DNA of 41,265 bases from JAFALX01 sp050734185 (lineage in GTDB: Bacteria; Chloroflexota; Dormibacteria; Aeolococcales; Aeolococcaceae), in assembly GCA_050734185.1 (NCBI GenBank), contig JBOHUE010000131.1, forward strand, positions 1 to 41,265. Direction: 5' to 3'. The translations under genes were made by a program, and so were the position numbers. The notes under the pieces are model-generated. The model was not told the origin of the DNA. It worked only from the letters and a program-made list of their open reading frames with translations, and made no database searches. Of the stretch, positions 37,324-41,265 are shown in pieces; position 1 is the stretch's first letter, and the number at the start of each line of letters is the position of its first letter.

Positions 37324-38706
37324 CTACACCCCCGCTTCCGCGAGCGCGGGGACGGAAGCCCTCGTGGTGCGCCGAATGAAGCACCACCAGGTGACACCGA
37401 CGCACGTCCCGTAGAACAGCACGAACCCGAGCAGCGCGGTGGCCGCGCTCCCCGTGCTCGCAATGGACGCGTTGAACGCCTGCGGGATGACGAAGCTGCC
37501 GTATGCGGCGATGGCGGACACGAAGCCGAGTGCCGCCGCCGCCTCCTTACGGGCATCGCGGTCCGAACGATCCGCCGAGATTGCGCCGGCAGCGGCGGTC
37601 CGATGCAGGTGCCAGGCCCTGAACGCCACCGGAATCATTCGGAACGTCGAGCCGTTGCCGATGCCGCTGGTGACGAAGAGCAGCAGGAACAGCACGAGGA
37701 ACAGCGGGAACGCTCCGGACGACTTCATAGCCAGGGTCCAGATGACGCCAAGCGTCGCCAGCATCATCACGATGAACGAGACGAAGGTGACCGATGCACC
37801 GCCGAGGCGGTCCGACAGCCGCCCGCCGAACGGTCGCGCCGCCGAGCCGAGTAGCGGCCCCAGGAAGGCGAACTCGAGCGGGTTGACGAGCGGGAACTGC
37901 GACTTGATGAGGAGGGGGAACGCGGCCGAGTAGCCGATGAACGAGCCGAAGGTGCCGATGTAGAGCCAGCTCATGATCCACGTCGGCCGCCGCCTCACGA
38001 TCACCAACTGCTCGCGGATGGTCGCGCGGGCCACGCTCAGATTGTTCATGAAGAAGAACGCGCCGACTACCGCGGCGACGATGAACGGGATCCAGACGAG
38101 CCCGGCCCACTGCAGCGACAGGTGGGTGGCCCCCTTGGCCGCGAGGCCGAGCACGCCGAGCCCGATGACGGCCGGCACTACGAACTGCACGACGGCGACA
38201 CCGAGGTTGCCGCCCGCCGCGTTCAACCCGAGCGCCCATCCCTTGCGGTTGTCGGGATAGAAGTAGCTGATGTTCGCCATGCTGGAGGCGAAGTTCCCGC
38301 CACCGAAACCCGCCGCCGCCGCCGCGAGGATAAGGGCCCAGTAGGGCGTCGCGGGGTGCTGCACCAGCACGGCGAGCAGCGCGCTCGGAATGAGGAGCAG
38401 CGCAGCACTGATGACCGTCCAGTTGCGTCCGCCGACACGGGCGACGACAAAGCCGTACGGGAATCGCATCGTCGCGCCCACCAGGCCGGGGATCGACACG
38501 AGCCAGAACAGCTGACCGAGGCTGAGGTGGAACCCCACCTTGTTGAGGTTGACCGCGACCGCGCTCCACAGCTGCCAGACCGAGAAGCCGAGAAATTCCG
38601 CCAGAATCGACCAGAACAGATTGCGCTGCGCGACCCGCTTTCCGGTGCGCGCCCAGAATCTTTCGTCATTGGGGTTCCATTCCGTGATGGTCCGCGTGTC
38701 GGGCAT
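37324..38706 (-). CDS. narK: NarK-family nitrate/nitrite transporter
   Basis: 460 residues with 12 TM helices. The ATG at 38706 follows GGGAGA by 7 nt. Both nitrate-signature regions are recognisable: AGFGGGNFASSMANISYFYP in TM5 and GIGNGSTFRMIPVAF in TM11. The substrate Arg residues are probably in GATMRFPYGFVVARVG (TM2) and GSAARPFGGRLSDRLGG (TM8). A position between nitrate reductase/hemD and glutamine synthetase points to assimilatory nitrate uptake rather than nitrite export from respiration. Confidence 0.93.
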   Translation of the reverse strand: MPDTRTITEWNPNDERFWARTGKRVAQRNLFWSILAEFLGFSVWQLWSAVAVNLNKVGFHLSLGQLFWLVSIPGLVGATMRFPYGFVVARVGGRNWTVISAALLLIPSALLAVLVQHPATPYWALILAAAAAGFGGGNFASSMANISYFYPDNRKGWALGLNAAGGNLGVAVVQFVVPAVIGLGVLGLAAKGATHLSLQWAGLVWIPFIVAAVVGAFFFMNNLSVARATIREQLVIVRRRPTWIMSWLYIGTFGSFIGYSAAFPLLIKSQFPLVNPLEFAFLGPLLGSAARPFGGRLSDRLGGASVTFVSFIVMMLATLGVIWTLAMKSSGAFPLFLVLFLLLFVTSGIGNGSTFRMIPVAFRAWHLHRTAAAGAISADRSDRDARKEAAAALGFVSAIAAYGSFVIPQAFNASIASTGSAATALLGFVLFYGTCVGVTWWCFIRRTTRASVPALAEAGV

Positions 38707-38725
38707 TGCGATGTCTCCCTGCTTG

Positions 38726-38760
38726 CGTAGCACTCGTATGTGACGGGCACTGACGCTACG
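38726..38760. promoter_or_regulatory. CGTAGC...GCTACG inverted repeat before narK
   Basis: Six-bp arms separated by 23 bp lie in the 93-bp gap between hemD and narK. It could be a leader hairpin or a widely spaced operator. No strong promoter hexamers are seen; narK may be read with hemD. Confidence 0.3.
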
Positions 38761-38799
38761 GGTGCACCGCGGGGACGCGCGTCAGACCGCGCGCCCAAG

Positions 38800-39660
38800 T
38801 CAGGAGGGATCGCGTTTGGCGGTCGCGGCGCCGAACGACGACGCGTAGTCACAGAGTGCGTCGATCAGCGGAACCATCTTCGGACGCTCGGGCTGGATGG
38901 CCGTGGTCACACCGTGGTCCTGCAGCGCCGCGGCGCACACCGGGCCGACCGCGGCGACCACCGTGCGGACGGCGAGCCACTCGCGCAGCTGGTCCTCACG
39001 TCCCTCGTCATCCGCGATCTGGAACAGCATGTGCACCTGCGACGCGCTGGTGAAGGCCATGATGTCGATGCCGCCGGCAGCGAGCCGGTCGAGCAGGGCG
39101 TGCACCGGGCCGATGTCGGTGGGCATCGCCCATGCGTACGGATGCACCTCGACGACATCGGCGCCGGCGTCGCGCAGGTGCTCGCTGAGCGCCGCGTTGT
39201 CCATGCCGTAGTGCTGCAACAGCACCGTCCGTCCCTCGAGTGACTCGCCGACGAGCTCGCGGACCTGCTCGGTCGTGTGCGGCTCGCTCGTGCGCCGGTC
39301 CACGGTGAGCCCGTGCCGGTGCAGCACCGCAAGCGGCTTGGGGCCGCGGGCGACGACGATCGCCGGGCGGAGCCGCGACATCAACGCGTCGTACAGCCCG
39401 GAGTCGGTTGCGGCGGCGAACAGCTCCGCGGTGCCGACGCCGGTGAGAAAGATCGCCATGTACAGCGGCCCTTCGACGGCGCGCTGCACGGAGACGCGCA
39501 TTGCGTCGCGATCCTCGGCGGGAATCTCGCGCATGCACGGCGCGTGCACCGCCACGCCTCCGCGCTTCCCGACCAATGCAGCAAGCTCGCGCCCATGCCG
39601 CGCCTGCAGGAGGCCGACGGTCACGCCGCGCAATCCGTCATCGCGATCAGGGCGCGCCAT
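38800..39660 (-). CDS. hemD: Uroporphyrinogen-III synthase
   Basis: 286 residues. ATG 39660 has GGAG 7 nt upstream and overlaps the end of the nitrate reductase gene by 14 bp. HemD closes hydroxymethylbilane to uroporphyrinogen III, the branch point for siroheme and heme. The family has low conservation, but the two-lobe pattern is evident: RGVTVGLLQARHGRELAALV, IDIMAFTSASQVHMLFQIA, and VVAAVGPVCAAALQDHGVTT followed by AIQPERPKM. HemD-like genes are often found in nitrate and nitrite assimilation clusters, where siroheme for nitrite reductase is needed. No other heme gene is in the window. Confidence 0.85.
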   Translation of the reverse strand: MARPDRDDGLRGVTVGLLQARHGRELAALVGKRGGVAVHAPCMREIPAEDRDAMRVSVQRAVEGPLYMAIFLTGVGTAELFAAATDSGLYDALMSRLRPAIVVARGPKPLAVLHRHGLTVDRRTSEPHTTEQVRELVGESLEGRTVLLQHYGMDNAALSEHLRDAGADVVEVHPYAWAMPTDIGPVHALLDRLAAGGIDIMAFTSASQVHMLFQIADDEGREDQLREWLAVRTVVAAVGPVCAAALQDHGVTTAIQPERPKMVPLIDALCDYASSFGAATAKRDPS

Positions 39661-41265
39661 GCACCAGCTCCTCGGGAGAGACGTCGGTGTTCCATGCCGC
39701 CGCAACCTCCTCCACCGCATCGCGCGGACCGGACGCCGAAACGCCGAGCACCTGCCCGCCCGCAAGCCGCCACGCGACGCTGAACCGGCGGCTCCCATCG
39801 TGCTGCTCCAACGTGTGAATCCCCTGCTCGTCGTCGCTGGTCGCCGGCTCGGCGTCGCCGGCGGTGAAAATCGTTCGCTCCCCATCCTCGCTCACGCCGG
39901 CAGCCGCCAGCCGGCGCGGTCCGCCGGCGCCACCGGAGAGGATCGCCACCGCCTGCCGCACGGGATCGTCGCTCACGTGCAGCCCACCGGTCGTGATGAT
40001 GGGCGCACCGACGGCGTGTCCGCACGGAGAGCCGGCGATGCGCGCCCCCGCGTCGACGAAGAGTGGATCGGGAAGCGACTCTGCGCGGCGCCAGGCGTCC
40101 CAGTCAGCGCCGTCCTCGGCAACGACGCACCACGCGCCACTCGCTGGCGGCGCTGTCCCCCACGGCATGGCTGTCGCTCCGTCGCAGCCCCGCTCGACGA
40201 GCGCCGCGGCCAGGGCGGGCGCGCCGGCGCCGCCGATGACGAGCATGTGATCGAGCGGAGTCGCCCGCAGCAGCTGCACGGCGGCGTGCTTCAGCTCGGG
40301 CTGCTTCGATCGTGGGTCCAGCGCAGCGGGCATCACACGGTTGGCGACCGCTCGCGCGTCGCGCAGCGACGACCAGTGAAACGATGCGGACAATGTCCCC
40401 GGCGGCACGTCGGTGGTGCAGCGAGCGTATCCGCGCCAGCGACCGCGGCGCGACACCACCTCGACCGCGTCGCCGTCCTCAACGCCGCACGACCGCGCGT
40501 CGTCCGGGTGCACGTCGACCAGCGGACGATCCGCGCCGCGTCGCAACGCGGCGACCTTTCCCGTGCGCGTCAGCGTGTGCCACGAGTCGGCGTCGCGCAC
40601 GGTCGTCAGGCGCAGCGGGTAGGCCGCGTCCGGCTCCTCCGCCGGCGGCCGGAACGGCGTCGCGTGGAACCGCGCCCGGCCGTCGCTCGTGGTGAACACA
40701 CCATCGGTGTAGCGCCGCGCGAGCCCGGGGTGATCCGGTGCAGGACACGGCCACTGCAGCGGGCCGTCGCGGCGCAGCCGCTCGTGACTCAGTCCGCTCA
40801 TGTCACATGTGGATCCACGCGTCAGCGTGACGTGCTCGTCGAACACGTCAGCGGCGTCGCGATACGTGAACGCCGCGCGATGTCCGAGCGCGGACCCGAG
40901 GCCGGCGAAGATGCGCCAGTCCTCCAGCGCCTCGCCGGGCGGAGCAACCGCCGCATCCGCCAGCGCAACGCGGCGCTCGGATGACGTCATCGTTCCGGTC
41001 TTCTCGCCCCACGCCGCGGCGGGCAGCACCAGGTCCGCCATGAGGCTCGTGTCGGTCGGGTGGTACAGGTCCTGCACCACCAGGAACTCGGCGCGCTGCA
41101 GTGCCCCACGCGCGCGCTCCGCATCGGGCAGCGAGACCACGGGGTTGCTCCCCGCGATCCAGACCGCTCGGACGCGCCCGTCATGCAGCGCATCCACGAG
41201 CTCGGTCGCCGCGACGCCGGCCGTGGCCTGGATCGGTCCGCTCCCCCAGTGATCCTGCACCAGCG
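39647..41265 (-). CDS. nasA: Assimilatory nitrate reductase catalytic subunit (molybdopterin), 5' part beyond the window edge
   Basis: About 538 visible residues, open to the right edge; the 4Fe-4S and first molybdopterin domains lie outside. The visible part has VWIAGSNPVVSLPDAERARG, FLVVQDLYHPTDTSLMADLV, WGEKTGTMTSSERRVAL (typical NasA motifs) and the MGD-binding domain RDADSWHTLTRTGKV to FHWSSLRDARAVANRVMPAA. After that, about 190 extra residues begin with a Rossmann-like start (HMLVIGGAGAPALAAALVER) and end with a stretch like the C-terminal region of NAD(P)H/FAD oxidoreductases. It is followed by hemD and narK. The nitrite reductase is not visible and may lie further right. Confidence 0.9.
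   Translation of the reverse strand, partial: LVQDHWGSGPIQATAGVAATELVDALHDGRVRAVWIAGSNPVVSLPDAERARGALQRAEFLVVQDLYHPTDTSLMADLVLPAAAWGEKTGTMTSSERRVALADAAVAPPGEALEDWRIFAGLGSALGHRAAFTYRDAADVFDEHVTLTRGSTCDMSGLSHERLRRDGPLQWPCPAPDHPGLARRYTDGVFTTSDGRARFHATPFRPPAEEPDAAYPLRLTTVRDADSWHTLTRTGKVAALRRGADRPLVDVHPDDARSCGVEDGDAVEVVSRRGRWRGYARCTTDVPPGTLSASFHWSSLRDARAVANRVMPAALDPRSKQPELKHAAVQLLRATPLDHMLVIGGAGAPALAAALVERGCDGATAMPWGTAPPASGAWCVVAEDGADWDAWRRAESLPDPLFVDAGARIAGSPCGHAVGAPIITTGGLHVSDDPVRQAVAILSGGAGGPRRLAAAGVSEDGERTIFTAGDAEPATSDDEQGIHTLEQHDGSRRFSVAWRLAGGQVLGVSASGPRDAVEEVAAAWNTDVSPEELVHGAP

Noticed and set aside
35929..37854. A 641-codon plus-strand open frame opposite the second glutamine synthetase and narK
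   Set aside because: It spans two clear minus-strand genes and has no recognisable domain.
41258..41260. A GTG near the right edge as start of the nitrate reductase
   Set aside because: The visible product lacks the N-terminal iron-sulfur and molybdopterin domains and the frame stays open to the edge, so the gene continues outside.

Overview
This is a GC-rich, densely packed bacterial chromosome segment with short intergenic gaps, many 4-bp ATGA/GTGA gene overlaps and many genes that seem to start at or next to their transcription start. A DUF222/HNH gene, Gram-positive-type LexA boxes (CGAAC-N4-GTTCG), a paired ArsA-like ATPase operon of the actinobacterial kind, lipoproteins and no outer-membrane proteins all point to an actinobacterium-like member of the Terrabacteria. 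Actinomycetota or a related soil lineage such as Dormibacterota would fit; the exact phylum is inference. No rRNA, tRNA, CRISPR array, IS element or prophage was found.

Left part (1-12.5 kb): the 5' part of a DUF222/HNH nuclease-like gene under a perfect LexA box; a two-gene operon for a lipoprotein and a secreted protein; a MarR regulator overlapping a 14-TM DHA2 drug exporter; a divergent pair of DNA-repair genes (YhaO/SbcD-like nuclease, YhaN/SbcC-like ATPase) that also carries a perfect LexA box; and an operon of peroxiredoxin plus two ArsA/Get3-type ATPases.

Middle (12.5-25.6 kb): a small membrane protein, a SirB1-type transglutaminase-fold protein, dxs (isoprenoid synthesis), a GNAT acetyltransferase, a GT87 membrane glycosyltransferase, glutamine synthetase glnA with an intrinsic terminator, a 7Fe ferredoxin, a small lipoprotein, and a 1823-residue secreted protein with Asp-box and Ig-like repeats and two almost identical internal 570-bp blocks.

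Right part (25.7-41.3 kb): an extended nitrogen-assimilation locus. Reading leftward on the minus strand it holds assimilatory nitrate reductase (cut by the window edge), uroporphyrinogen-III synthase (probably for nitrite-reductase siroheme), a NarK nitrate transporter, a second glutamine synthetase, a PucR-type regulator, a TPR-like protein, two small membrane proteins, an ammonium channel with an N-terminal lipobox and a CPA2 antiporter. Then come a soluble GAF histidine kinase, a second ammonium channel and a P-II protein. A receiver-only response regulator overlapping a CBS-domain gene diverges from the kinase. Together these cover nitrate uptake and reduction, ammonium uptake, glutamine formation and their sensing. 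The most unusual points are the kinase-Amt-PII operon with its divergent receiver/CBS pair, a P-II protein with Val instead of the modifiable Tyr51, the lipobox Amt coupled to a 70-aa membrane protein, and a recurring CTTGTGC-type motif near the glutamine synthetase genes.
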